Notes under the pieces: generated by a model
What the model saw: the letters and a program-made list of their open reading frames with translations, nothing else
Told to the model about the DNA's origin: nothing
Databases searched by the model: none
Translations under genes and position numbers: made by a program
Shown: positions 10,242-22,290 of the stretch, in pieces
Layout: each line of letters opens with the position of its first letter
How positions within the stretch are numbered: position 1 is the stretch's first letter
Source of the DNA: Lactifluus volemus
Taxonomy: Eukaryota; Basidiomycota; Agaricomycetes; Russulales; Russulaceae
Assembly: GCA_022376515.1 (NCBI GenBank)
Contig: WTXI01000194.1
Span: 1-64,000 of the forward strand
Direction of reading: 5' to 3'
DNA length: 64,000 nt

Positions 10242-13200
10242 ATGGACACTGTCGACCCGATCGCTGAAGTATGACTAACATCATGACGGGTTTTCCCTTG
10301 CTAAACGGCTGTTCAGTTGTTCCCGCACGCAAAGTTAGCATGGAAATTGCTCTCAAAGATTCCCGAGGTTCGTCTCCGTGCTCTGGAAGAGGATATACAT
10401 AGTTCAATATCTTTTTCACCTGCCGTCAGACATTGCTACTCCAGTTGAAGCGTGATGACAATGTCAGAACACTACTTCAAGCAATACTGGATGCATTCGA
10501 CTTTGCGAAGAAGGCGGACCTTTTGAGGAACATGGACCCGGAGTCTTCGCAACCGAAAATCTTGGATGAGATGCTGGAGTGTGTCTCGGAATGTGCCAAA
10601 TTCATCATATCGTATGCGGAGGATGTGAATGTCGGTACGTCGTCTTTGCCTCTCTGTGGTCATTCATCGTAATAAATAGTTGATTTAGGAAAGCGGACTT
10701 TGAGGAATATGGTCCGCCAAGTGGACGCGAATATTGATGACTACCGCACGAACCTTGCTCGACTGCGAGATAATTTCCTCGCGGGTACTACTGTTATCAC
10801 TGGGGGTGTTGTGCTGGAATCTGGTACGTAATCCTGATCGTCTGGATCGTCGAATGGTCGATCTGATGAGGGGACAAAGAACTCGATTCAAAAATAAGAG
10901 AATTGCCTTATAAAGGAGGCTGGCGATTTGGAGATGACAGGCGCTGTCTTCCAGGCACACGACAAGATTTCTTAGACCATATCATCAATTGGGTCGAGAA
11001 TCGAGAATCTCAATGTGGACTCGTGCTCCTCGGCCAGGCCGGCACAGGAAAGTCTTCGATTGCACATGAAGTCGCCCGCCGGTTAGAAAACAAGCATCTC
11101 GGCTCTTACTTCGCCTTTCTACGGAAGGAGGGCTCCAAAGACGAGGCTCACCAGCTGTTCACGACACTTGCTCGGGATCTCTCCAATCGCTATCCTCCGT
11201 TCAAACTCGCCCTCGGGAGGGTGCTCAAGAATGATCCATCTCTTTGTAGCACTCGACACTATCGCACCCTTTTCGAACGGCTCCTTCTTGAACCAGTCAA
11301 GCACGTTCAGATTCGGGATCCAATTCTTATTGTGATCGATGCGTTGGATGAGAGCGGTGATGTAATTCGCCCAAACGGCTTACACAAGTTTCTTGCTCAA
11401 CATTTGTTCGAGTTGCCATCGAACTTTCGCATCCTCATCACCTCGAGGCCCGAAAATGAAATCGAACAAGTATTTGGTAACACGTTGTCCGCACGCACCC
11501 TCTACATGGACGATGCGAAACTGGCTGCCAAGACGGAGCAAGATATTCTGTTGTATCTCGAGAGCGAACTCCCCTTGGACTTGTTCGAACGACATGGAGC
11601 CAGACTGGCAGAGGCGGCGGAAGGCTTGTTTCAGTGGGCAGCCGTTGGATGTGGGTTGATAAATAGGCCACCTCCTAGCTTTGGGTTTAGCAGGAAACAG
11701 GTGATACAGCGTCTGTTGGGACATTCACGAGGTCGGGATAGACAGGATCCGTTGGACCAGCTGTACAGAGAAGTTCTGGAAGGATACTTCAAGCCGGTTG
11801 CAGCACAGACACTATTTCGGTCTGTGATGGGACAGCTTTTCGCTGCGATGGTGCCGCTTTCGATCCGTTCTTTGACTATTCTGCGACAGCATGCACCCAA
11901 GGATGACCCAGAGGATCCTGATCCCGAAGATTCTGATTGCGTTGTTGAGATGCTCGGTCACCTCGGCTCACTTCTCAGTAACGTGACCTCATCCGACGAC
12001 ACCCTCCCGATCGTCCCTCTCCACACTTCATTTCGTGACTTCCTGGCGGATGAGAAGAGTGGGGAATTTCACATCGATCTTGGCAGGTCTCACCGTCGGT
12101 TGGCACATTCATGTCTTGGATTAATGCTCAATGATCTCAAATTCAACATTTGCAAACTCGAATCGTCATACGTTGCCAACAGGGACGTGCCAGATCTCGA
12201 ATCTCGAATTTCCAAATATATTCCACCTGCTCTATCGTATGGCTGCCTCTTCTGGGGCGATCACTTAGAACGTCTTCGTGTTGAAGAGGACCTGTTTCCA
12301 AAACTTCGATCGCTGTTCGAGACAAGATTCCTTTTTTGGCTGGAAGTTCTTAGCATCAAGAACAGCGTCGGTCTTGGATCACGAGCACTGGGATCTCTGA
12401 ACACATGGTTGCGGTCTGATCAACGGAAGGTAGGCAAGTCGTATCACGTCATACGACATGTAGTAACTATTGGGTGCAATTGCAGGAATCATTCCAATCA
12501 GAGGTTTCGGATATCTTGGCATTAGTGAATGATGCATTCGCTTTTGTGCGGTATTTTGGGATGGCGATATCAAGAAGCGTCCCGCACATATATATATCTG
12601 CTCTCCCATTTGCGCCATCCTCTTCCCGCATCGTCCAGCACCACCTTCACCTATTCCCCCACACATTGTTTTTGAGTCGCGGTCAGTTATCTGATTGGCC
12701 AGCATTGGAAATGACGATTCGAGCACATGACGGACCAGTCCAGTCTGTTGTATTCTCGCGAGATGGGCAGCGGATCGCATCAGGCTCACGAGATGGCACG
12801 ATTCGGGTGTGGGATGCAACAACGGGGGAATCTGTCGCTGGACCGTTTACTGGACACACTGATCTGGTTTTCTCTGTCGCATTCTCGCCTGACGGGAAAC
12901 GCATCGCATCGGCATCGGCCGATTGCACGATTTGCGTGTGGGATGCCGCAACCGGAGAGGTCATAGCGGGACCATTTACTGGACACACGAGGTGGGTCAG
13001 ATGCGTTGCATTCTCACCGAACGGACAATACATCGTCTCGGCCTCGAACGATCGCACGATTTGTGTTTGGGATGCCGCAACTGGAGAAGTCGTAGCAGGC
13101 CCGTTTATTGGACACATCGACGAGGTCTACTGTGTTACATTCTCAACAGACGGGCAATGTATCGCCTCTGCCTCTAAAGATTGCACGATTCGCATTTGTG

Positions 13201-14855
13201 ATGCTGCAACCGGAGAGGTCGTAGCGGGCCCGTTCATTGGACACACTGAACGGGTTTGGTGTGTTGTATTCTCACCAGATGGGAAGCACCTTGCTTCGGC
13301 CTCTGAAGATCGCACGATTCGTGTGTGGGACTCAGCAACGGGACAAGTCGTAGCCGACCCATTTACTGGACACACCAGTGCTATCTACTCTATTGCATTC
13401 TCACCGGACGGGTCGCACATTACTTCAGCCTCGTATGATCGCACGATTTGCGTGTGGGAATCGGCAACAGGGAAGATCGTAGCAGGCCCGTTTACTGGAC
13501 ATGCCGACTCGATATTTTCTGTTGCACTCTCGCCGGACGGCCAGAGCATTGCCTCGGCCTCGGGAGATCAAACGGTTTGTGTGTGGGATGCCAGAAAAGA
13601 AGAGACAGGGGGCTCGTTTACCGGACATACCCAATCTATCTTTTCTGTTGCACTCTCACCAGATGGGCAACGGATAGCATCGGCTTCTGCAGATTGCGCA
13701 ATCTGCGTGTGGGATGCTGCAACAGGAGAGGTCGCAGGAGGTCCATTTACCGGTCACACCGATTGGGTCGTTTATGTTGCATTCTCACCTGATGGGCGGC
13801 GGGTCGCTTCAGCCTCGCTCGATCACACCATTCGCGTATGGGATACTGCGACAGGAAATATTGTAGCGGGCCCGTTTACCGGACATACCGATATCGTCCA
13901 CTCTGTTGCATTCTCGCCGGACGGAGAACGCATCGCGTCGGCCTCGCACGATTGCATGGTTCACATTTGTGATGCCATGACGGGAGAGGTTGTAGTGGGC
14001 CCATTTACTGGACACACTGAGGTGGTCTGGTCTGTTGCGTTTTCACCGGATGGGAAGCGCATCGCGTCGGCCTCAGGCGATCGCACGATTTGTGTATGGG
14101 ATGCTGCGACAGGAGAGGCCATAGCGGGCCCGTTTACTGGTCACACTAACCCGGTCAAATCTGTTGCTTTTTCACCTGACGGGCAGCGACTTGCCTCAGC
14201 CTCGGGATTGGAGATTCGTTTGTGGGATTCTGCGACAGGACAAGTTGTCGGAGGCCCATTTACTGGACATGCCGATTCCGTTTGGTCCGTTGCATTCTCA
14301 CCGGACGGGCGGCACATTGCATCGGCCTCGGCAGATCGCACAATTCGCTTGTGGGACTCTGTAACAGGGGTGGCCGTAGCAGGCCCGCTTATTGGACACA
14401 CTGAACGCGCCAACTCGGTTGCATTCTCACCTGACGGGCAGCGGGTCATTTCGGCCTCGGGAGATTGCACAATTCGCATGTGGAATGCCACAACAGGACA
14501 GGACGTTGTGGGCTTATCTACCGGATTCACTCAATCGACTTTCTCTGGTGCGTCCACTTTGCATGGGCAGCTTATCACTTCGACCTTACGAGATTACACA
14601 ATTCATGTAGGGAGGCCCAGAGCAGAAGATATAGAGAAAGATCACTTTATGGAGAAGTTCCCGGTCAATAGTGATGGATGGATGTATGGGGAAGATAAAG
14701 AACTCCTTTTGTGGATTCCTCCCATTCACCGACCATACCTTCATAAAGCTAACACAGTCTGGGTTGCTGGAAAAGATAGGACGGAGGTAGATCTCTCAAA
14801 ATTTGTGTATGGATTAAATTGGGCTATGGTTTACGTTCACAGTTTGTCTAAATAG
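10242..14855 (+). CDS. NACHT-WD40 NLR-like protein, copy 2, C2-less as sequenced
   Basis: From the end of the linker exon onward everything is intact. The exons are 10242-10268 (from an in-frame ATG), 10317-10367, 10430-10634, 10689-10823, 10880-12429 and 12486-14855. They total 4338 nt and 1445 residues. Exon lengths of 51, 205, 135, 1550 and 2370 nt equal those of copy 1. NACHT carries Walker A GQAGTGKSS and Walker B ILIVIDALDES. Fourteen WD40 repeats and the conserved tail follow. The NACHT part differs from copy 1 at about 23 of 510 residues, the WD40 part at about 107 of 600. The ATG at 10242 is my choice because it is the first in-frame one after the last frameshift. Loss of the C2 domain would change how the protein is localised or signals. 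Confidence 0.75.
12725..14528 (+). repeat. WD40 repeat array of NLR copy 2 (14 + 1 degenerate)
   Basis: The array has the same repeat number and order as copy 1. Unit-specific signatures keep their place: FSTDG in repeat 4, VWESATGKI in repeat 6, ALSPDG in repeats 7 and 8. No unit has been gained or lost since the duplication. Repeat 12 has a one-residue deletion around SASGLEIRLWD. Tryptophan of VWD is replaced by cysteine in repeats 4 and 10. Confidence 0.9.
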
Positions 14856-15899
14856 AGTCCCATGTATTGCAAACACCAATTAGTGTATCCTTCGAATTCA
14901 GTTAGTGCCAGCGAGTCTGTCTGAGGTTTGGCTAGTAGAGTCGTCTTTTCAATATTAGGTCAGGTAGCACTAGCATTTGGGTCATTGCGTTTCTTAATAA
15001 ACCCACGTAACTCGTAAAGCGGTTAGATGCTTGTTTTCATTTACTGGCTTTCCGTGGAGAACTTAGGCCAATTCCCAAAAATTGAACTCTTCTCGGAGTC
15101 GAGGATGATCCTGGTTTTTGTCTCTTGCTCAGGCTCAGGTTCCCTCTTTCTCGCTGATGTCGCTGAGGGCATCGAGTATTTCGTCTGAGACATCATTTCC
15201 TGGCTTGCAGAAGATACTGCAGCTATCCAAAGACATCTAGAGGCTCAGATGCAGTGGCGTGTGTACCAAAGATTGATATGCTTACAGCAACCCAACTTTC
15301 GCTACGCTGACCAATAACACATCATGATACCAATGCTCGGACCTGGTCCCGGCTCTGAAAGGGCTGTAGAAAACAGTGAGCAAGGTTCAACCCTTAGCCG
15401 TCTTATATATTGATTATTTGAGGGGTCGCCCGAGCCAGGTCTTGCCTGTGCCACGCTGTTCCGTAGCCACCCTGGTGAGCCGCCTGCGGCTGCACCTCCA
15501 ACGAGTGCTCTTGAGGCTGTCGATAGCATCAGTATGTTGAGGGACGCCAAGTGTTAGTACAATTTATGAGCAGTCCAGAATCTAACTAGGGCAACAAAGA
15601 GCGTGTATCATGTCGACAGCTGTAATTTGTATTTGGAAGACACGACGATGACATCAGGAAGTACAAACCGAGTGTCTAGTGGAACGGAAGGTAATTTGAT
15701 TGTGGAAGAAATGAGAGTGGTGGTACCTAGCGCTCCTCTCCCTCCTACCCTTCCGCAGTGCCAATCCTTATAAAGACTTATCAAACGCGCCAAGGTGCTC
15801 CTAGGTTTCTGAGAAGACGTCTTCACTGAGATACCAGAGATCAGAAAGTCAAACCTACTGCTCACTGGCAACCGAAGGGTGGCGCCAGTCTGAAGATGG

Positions 15900-16930
15900 C
15901 TAAACGGTGGTCACGTGTATGTTGACACTTCACGTCGGCGTGTTGTGATGACCAGTATTTAGTTGAGGACCATCTAGAGACCGATCGCAGTTCTTCTCCG
16001 ATCCTTCACCCAACATCCATCCCGTCGTACGTCGCACGACCGCATATACTTGCATATACATCCGTTTCTTCTTTTGTCCCATGCTCGGATGCGGGTACAT
16101 TCTATGTACAGAGAAAATATCTCAGATCACACGATAATTCTCCACACAACTCTCTCAAGCACCTGGCGTCGATAAATATTGCCAAGTTTTTCAAGGTGAT
16201 TCCTGGCTCCGAGGAAGGTCACAGAGGGGGAGATTGTGAATTCTGAGGACTGCAGGGAAAGAGATGTAATCCTTATCTGAGCATGATAATAGATATACGT
16301 ACCAGTAACCTTGAGCGGGAGCGAGCTTAGTTCCGTTTTTTTTCGTTGGCCCGAGCACAGCTGTTGCGGAATTCGGCAGCATATCTGTGTGTTTGTAGCC
16401 TTAAAAGATATTGATATACAGGAAAGAAAGCCTGGAGAAGAGAAGCTAAGATCGTCGGAGGTTGGGTTCACAATAAGGCACCTCCTCAATCGGGAACATA
16501 TTACTGAACACGTACAATGGCGCCCTTCAAATTCCTGGACCACTTTCTTGATGCACTCTCTTTTAGTTGAGAGACACGAGTTCAAGGAGCGTATTTTCAA
16601 GGTGATGAAGAACTTGAGGCGTATCATAACATCATGGTCACTTTGCGAGATCACCACTTGAAGCTGGACAGGTAGGCCATCGAAGACAGAAAAAGTGGGA
16701 AGCCGGTGGGGAACGGGTCGAGGTCTCTGGTTCAATTGAGGTGAGAGATGGTGACACGGATCGAGAGGGGACTGCGGACGTACCAGAAATGTTAGCAGGT
16801 CTGTGAGGGGGGATGGCTGTGAACGTGGCGTTTGGGTTCAGGCGATACCGGACATCGGTCACATGACTTGTCGAACATCGCTCGGCTATTGCCATTTTGT
16901 TACAGTGCATATAAACTGTAAACACGCGGA
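15900..16930. repeat. About 1-kb dispersed direct repeat (partner 7460-8550)
   Basis: This is the second copy of the unit described at 7460-8550, in the same orientation and downstream of NLR copy 2. It diverges from its partner by scattered substitutions and small indels. A block between the shared segments near 7.56-7.63 kb is missing here. Confidence 0.78.
16190..16400 (-). pseudogene. Orphan C2-exon relic of an NLR gene
   Basis: The minus strand shows an exon end equivalent to L.LKVTG followed by gtacgt, then ctgcag and tcctcagaattcacaatct. This matches the conserved C2 splice junction of the NLR family. Flanking coding frames are broken. It is the counterpart of the relic near 7.9 kb within the duplicated unit. 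Confidence 0.62.
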
Positions 16931-18130
16931 ATAATCGTGATGATCATCGGGTTCGACCACATTACATCTGGCGCCATCCAGGTATTATAAATGAGCGTTA
17001 ATGAGCCTGGGGGGCGAATTTTATTATTTAAGGTATGAAAATGTACCGTATTATGTGTCCCCAAGGCGGGGGGATGCCCCTTTGTGTGCCTTTAGAGAGA
17101 GGACTGTAAGTAGCTAAAGGTAAGCCAAGCTGCGAAAGCGCCCATTACTACTACTCTCGCATCATCAAGCCAAGGAGACAACATGCGGGAAAGTCTAGAA
17201 AGATCCGAGTCGATAATGTGAGAAACAATACAACACTGTTGGGGAACCTGAATATATGCGAGCGAGTCTGAGAGAGCTGGAGAGGAGAGAGGAGAGAGGA
17301 GAGCCGCGGCAGGGAGGTAGATTAATGAACGGCAGTGGGGGGCGTTAAAGCGAGACTCGGATGAGTGTAGGCGATGGAAAGTGGTAGACGGCGAAACGAG
17401 CTGAGTCTGAGATACTAACTTGAGACTTGAGGGGAGAAAAAACAATTTCACACTGAGAGCGAGGGAATGCGGCGATGCTCAGGCTACTGCTCCTCAAAAT
17501 ACAATTTGCAATCTTTTTATACACATTTTTTTTCCGTAGCTGCTAAGTAGGATAAACGCGTCAAGAAAGTAATGTACAAACTTAGCAGTCAGGAAAACAT
17601 ATGGGAGGGTAAGTAAAACGCGAGGCGGGGAAGTAAGAACCCAATCTTAACAAAATTTGGAGTCACGTGCACCCCTGAAGGCTGCTCGCACTCCCCTCAA
17701 AAAAAAGGAAATCCAAAACTGAAGGTTTGGGCGCGGTGCGAAGCATAGCACTTAGTACAGGGCAATATCTGGACAGGAATCGTAGAGACACGAGGAGACA
17801 AGGAGACAAAGGAAACGGAAACGTTACAGTGGCACAGGGTCACAGGGCGTCGGTCTCTGCCCGAGGCGCAAGGGGTACCATGGCTGAGATGATGGCTGTG
17901 GCACGTGTAACGGGGCGATAATGGAGAGGTGGTTATCCAGGAGTGTGAATGAACTGAGGAGAGTGGATGAAAAGGGAATTGAATGAGGCGAACAAGAGGA
18001 TGACCAGGGAGAACAGAACATAGTATACAAAGCATAGTTGCAAGGTCAGCGACAGCTAATTCAAAAATGTGGCACATCATATCTCAGGAAACCAACGGAA
18101 TGTGGTGCTCGGGGGGGCCTATGTCGGTAG

Positions 18131-19007
18131 CTAAGGCTGAGGGACAGTGACAGGTTGGGCAGACACTTGAGAAGAACTTGCCACAGCTGTCTCTGCGGGC
18201 AAGAAAAGGATGTCATCACTAACAGCCCTTGACCATGGATAGTGACCCCGTCCCCGAGCCCGGAGGCTCAGCCCCAGGAGTATGGAGATGTACGCCGAGA
18301 CTAAGTAGCAACACAGTGAGGTACTTGGGTAACGCGAGAATAAAAAGGACCTACGTAAGATCCACTCCAAGAAAGCGAAGGCCGTAACAGCTTTGGTCTC
18401 ACTGCAAGCCTGGGAGATCACGCCTTTGACTATCAAGGAAGATTCTACATTGGACGTCGAAGACTGCGTGTGAAGGAATGCACTCACGGGATGAACAGCC
18501 CGAGCCTCCGGCTAGATTAAATACACTGGACGTCGAAGCAGCGTCAGATCCACTTGCAAGCCAGAGCACCCAAAGAACCGCTAGATGCCGCGGCGGTCGG
18601 TCACTAGAATCATGTGAGGAAAAAAAAAAACATACAAAGGCATGCAATCTCGACGACAATCCACGAAAAGTATGTGCCTTGTCGGTATCGATCAATAAAA
18701 AACCTATATGTAGAAAAAAACGGCATTTAGTGATGCGGAACACACAGCCACGATGTTTATCGTACATTGGGATTATCGTAAGGAGTGTTAGCAGGCTGGT
18801 GGTCAGTGAAAGAGGCGCAAAGGTGAGAGCAGCGAAAGGCCCTGTCAATGCACAGAGATCTGCACTCAAGGATAACACGATGAGGCAAAAGAAGGCCGTT
18901 ATCCCTGTCGTAAGATCGTTCAGAAATGAGTGAGGCTGTAAGACGAGAGGATGCGACTCAAAGGTCTTACCGAATGTGACCAAACGAAAAATCGACAGCC
19001 AATGCAT
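18131..19007 (-). CDS. MARVEL-like four-helix membrane protein 1
   Basis: This is a predicted integral membrane protein of the MARVEL-like type common in Agaricomycetes. The cellular role is unknown. The exons I can place, 5' to 3' on the minus strand, are 19007-18971, 18904-18766, 18703-18636, one from 18580, 18409-18355 and a last one ending at 18131. All junctions checked are in phase. Helix 1 runs through ITAFFCLIVLSLSADL, helix 2 through LSLTTSLLTLLTIIPMF, helix 3 through WIVVEIACLSVLWVLWLA. A CSETKAVTAFAFLEW segment precedes the last helix, SAYISILLGLSL. The start is the internal ATG that aligns with the paralogue at 23230. The exon around 18480-18540 is uncertain. Its neighbours are duplicated DNA, so it may be a recent copy. 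Confidence 0.68.
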
Positions 19008-19369
19008 TTGAGGTTGAGCTGAAACCATTTCTCACGGGGTGAACAGTAAAGGAGGAGTGACAGGCCATTTCGCTCGCATCGTAGGACCCTTTTATGTAGC
19101 CACGGTTTTCTCGACCGCAAAAGGACCACCTGATCAAGTTTCAGAGTTTGACGTTCAACAAACAAATTACGATAATCAATGCCAGGCAGCCACTGATACA
19201 CATACAGCAGCTACTGATCTCAGTAGTATTTTCTTGTTTAGCTGGATTTGACACGAAATTGACAGGGCTGCCCTGTGTCTCGTGTCCTATTGCGCTGCGC
19301 TATAATCGGTTAGGTCATGAAGATGCCAAATATCACTGACATCTCCCACGATGTCATGATGTCGATGAA

Positions 19370-19485
19370 ATGGGGAAGGCTGTGCACTCTGAGAACCGCA
19401 AAGGGGTCAAGGTTTCGTACTTATCACAGCATGACCATAGAGGTACGTACCAGTCACCTGGAGTGGTCGCGACTTCGGCTACCAG
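19370..19485 (-). pseudogene. Orphan C2-exon junction relic
   Basis: On the minus strand PLQVTG-like coding is followed by gtacgtacc. A gttctcagagtgcaca stretch comes where the next C2 exon should start, but the acceptor AG is gone. It lies about 0.4 kb upstream of MARVEL gene 1, and a matching relic lies upstream of MARVEL gene 2. Confidence 0.5.
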
Positions 19486-20929
19486 TGCGTTTTGTATGGG
19501 ACTCGGAAGTACCGTGTCCGAGTCCCTAGCCAACTGAAGTGAGCGCGTAGCGCGTTCAACTTGCCCCCAGACGGCCCGTAGACGGCCCGCCTTGAGGTAC
19601 AGCCATCACTCCGTCCACCAAGTGGCCTCGAAACCAAAGCGATCTACTCCTAAGCCAGAGGTGACGACGTCTCAGTATTTGATATTCTTGATATCTTCCG
19701 GCGTTGTTGGTTTTCCTTTCGAGCAAACACCTCTTTGGTCAATGCCATCTCTGACTCTGAGTCAGCCCAAAAGGATCAATTCTCCTTGGGTTGAGTTTAT
19801 TCCCCAATACCATTCACACCTATGCCGTCGCAGTATAATGTACCATTCGAGATAATGCTGAAACCCGACACGAATATTCCATCTATTACCATGCCCAGCC
19901 CACGCTCGACTTGGAGGTGACATCTTTGCATGGTCTGGCTCACGCACTCCTAGCTTAAACCGTATTCACCCTACCGGTACGTATCCTGTTAGGTGCGGAC
20001 GCCAGTGTTGGGCATCTGAGGACACAGGCCCCAGTCCCTCCAGACGGATTGCAAGAGGGGGTCCTGAACCGCGACCACGACGAGATAAGAGTTTTCCCAC
20101 GGTTCGACTTGGCAAGGGATGGGGCAACCTCTGCCCTCGACATACCGTTGACCACGAGCTTTGAATGACATACCACTGATAAAATGAAATAGCTCATAAA
20201 TAATACCCACGAGCACCATCAATGCTATACCAAGCATGCCACTCGCAAGATCTCGGTCTGAGATATCATTCTCTGGCTTGCCAGAGAAATCAAGCTCGGG
20301 CAACTGGTGTAGGGGTCAGTACGACAACTGCAAGTTGTACCTCAACGACACGACGATGACATCAGGACTTGAAAAACGAGTGGTTAGAGAAACGGAAAGT
20401 TAGGAATGACCGCAGAAGAGATGAGAGTGCCAGTGGTGGTGGCGCCACGATATACTAGTAGCGCTCCTCTCCTTCCTACCCTTCCGCAGAGCCAATCCTT
20501 ACTTCTAAAAATACTTATCAAACGCGCCAAGATGCTTCCAGGTTTCTGAGAACACCTCTTTACTGAGGTCTCAGCGAACGAAAGTCTGATCAGAGTACAG
20601 AAAGTCAAACTTACTGCCGAGTCGGGCCCACTGGCAAACGCCAGACATGAGAGCTGTCTCAGACAGCAAGCAGACTGTTAGCAGCAAACTATGCGGACGG
20701 CTTGAGGGAATTTTCAATCCTCAAGTTAAGGACACGAGTCGACGAAACTGGAGAGTGCGGCCAGTCTTGGCTAGCACAGTCGGTGTGTGAGGAAAGCAGA
20801 GGCCATTATGGTTGTGATGACACTGTATAGCTGAGGACCGTCTGGGGACGATCGCAGTTGAGAAGTCGCGAAAGCAACCGAATAGAGCAACTTACTGTAC
20901 ATATGACGTGATCAGTCACTCAGCGCAAC

Positions 20930-21050
20930 CGAGCATGCTCCAGCTCGAGGTCACTGGTACGTGTCTTGGTAATTAAATCTCTTATCAGTCCTCAGAGCAC
21001 ACAACTTGCCTCGTTTCGAAGTCTTCCCGGGGAAAGAGTGACGAAACCGG
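20930..21050 (+). pseudogene. Orphan C2-exon relic, plus strand
   Basis: The reading QPSMLQLEVTG is followed by a gtacgt donor. A tatcag acceptor then precedes tcctcagagcacacaact (VLRAHNL-like) and cttcccggggaaagag, which matches the PGKG segment of copy 1. The frame breaks soon after and no downstream NLR exon is present. It matches the plus-strand copies 1 and 2 better than the minus-strand copies. Confidence 0.62.
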
Positions 21051-22290
21051 AGCGAGAAGTGCTAAGTTGTTTGTATTTTTGTATATATGTGCGTGTGTGC
21101 GCCTTTTGAGAGAGGGCTGTAAGTAGCTAAAGGTAAGCTAAAAAGGCTGGAAAAGCGTCCATTATGGGCAGTAAATATACCGTAAAATGCATATGATTTG
21201 ACTTGGTCGAAAAATCCTTGCAAGGGGCGGATTTCCTACATTCAGAGGACTACCTTCGCATCATCAAGACGTCAAGTCAAGGAGACTACATGCGGGAAAG
21301 TCTGGAAAATATCTCAGTCGATATGGTGAAAAAAAGTACAGCACTGTTGACGAACCTGAACGTCTGCGAGTGAGTCCGAGAGAGCTAGAGAGGAGAGAGG
21401 AGAGCGGCGGTAGGTAGGTAGGTAGGTTGACGGACGGCAGTGGGAGAGAGGCGTTAAGGGAAGACTCGGATGAGTGCAGCGATGGAAAGCGGTAGATGGC
21501 GAAACGAGCGGAGACCGCGATGAGACTTGAGGGGAGCAAAAACAATTTCAAATTGAGAACAGGTGACGTGGCGATGCTACCTGTTCCTGAAGTATACAAA
21601 TTGCAAGTTGCAAGTTTTTTTATTATACATTTCTGTTTCTCGTAGCTGCTAAGGTAGGAAAATTTACAAAAACGGGGTGGAGCGCCAGGCTTTCCTAAAA
21701 TACAAAAACCCATTGTCAAAACGTGTCAAAACGTGAGGCTGGGGAGTAAGAAGATGTTGGGTCACGTGCACAAAACAGAGGACGCTCGCACTCCTCAAAA
21801 GAGAGGTTGTCCTAAAATAGAAGGTCTGGGCACGGCGCAAGGCACAGCACCCGGCTCAGGGCCAGAACTTAACAGGGAATAGACACGAGGCAGGTGGAAT
21901 GCACAAAGAGAAAAAAGAAGCATTAGAGTGGCAGTGAACGGGTCTATTCCCATGGACAGACGGTGTCGTCGCCGAGATGACGGTTGTGGCACGTGTTACG
22001 AGGCGATATGGGAGAGGTGGTGATACAGTAGTTTGGGGATCAACCGAGGAGTGTGGCAAAAGCGGATGTAAAAGGGACCGAATGAGGCGAAAGTCATGCA
22101 AACTTGAAGGGGGGAGAATATGTGGGATACGTGGCGCGGTTGCAAGGTTAGCGACATGGCTGACCTTACAGCACGTAGGCCCGTAATTCAACGATGTGGC
22201 GCACCATAGCTCAGGAAACCCACGTTATGAAATCAGTTTGGTGCTCGGAACTGGCAGGGTCTGTGGCGGAAACGAAGGCGAGATTGTCCT

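Larger units (their letters stand above)
14856..18130. other. Duplication-rich intergenic region
   Basis: No gene I can support lies here. Segments at about 15.7-15.85 kb and 17.06-17.5 kb have diverged copies near 20.44-20.6 kb and 21.1-21.6 kb. The 15.9-16.93 kb part repeats 7.46-8.55 kb. Minus-strand open frames at 17092-17451 and 17697-18080 have partly similar counterparts in the second duplication. They lack recognisable domains and are probably untranslated or relic sequence. Confidence 0.5.

Noticed and set aside
16930..16990. Possible tRNA B box or LTR-retrotransposon primer site (ggttcgaccac, ctggcgcca)
   Set aside because: No A box, no cloverleaf arms and no LTR or gag-pol sequence around it.
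17092..18080. Minus-strand frames of 119 and 127 residues
   Set aside because: Low-complexity Ser/Leu/Pro composition, no domain, and the counterparts in the second duplication do not preserve the frame along their length.
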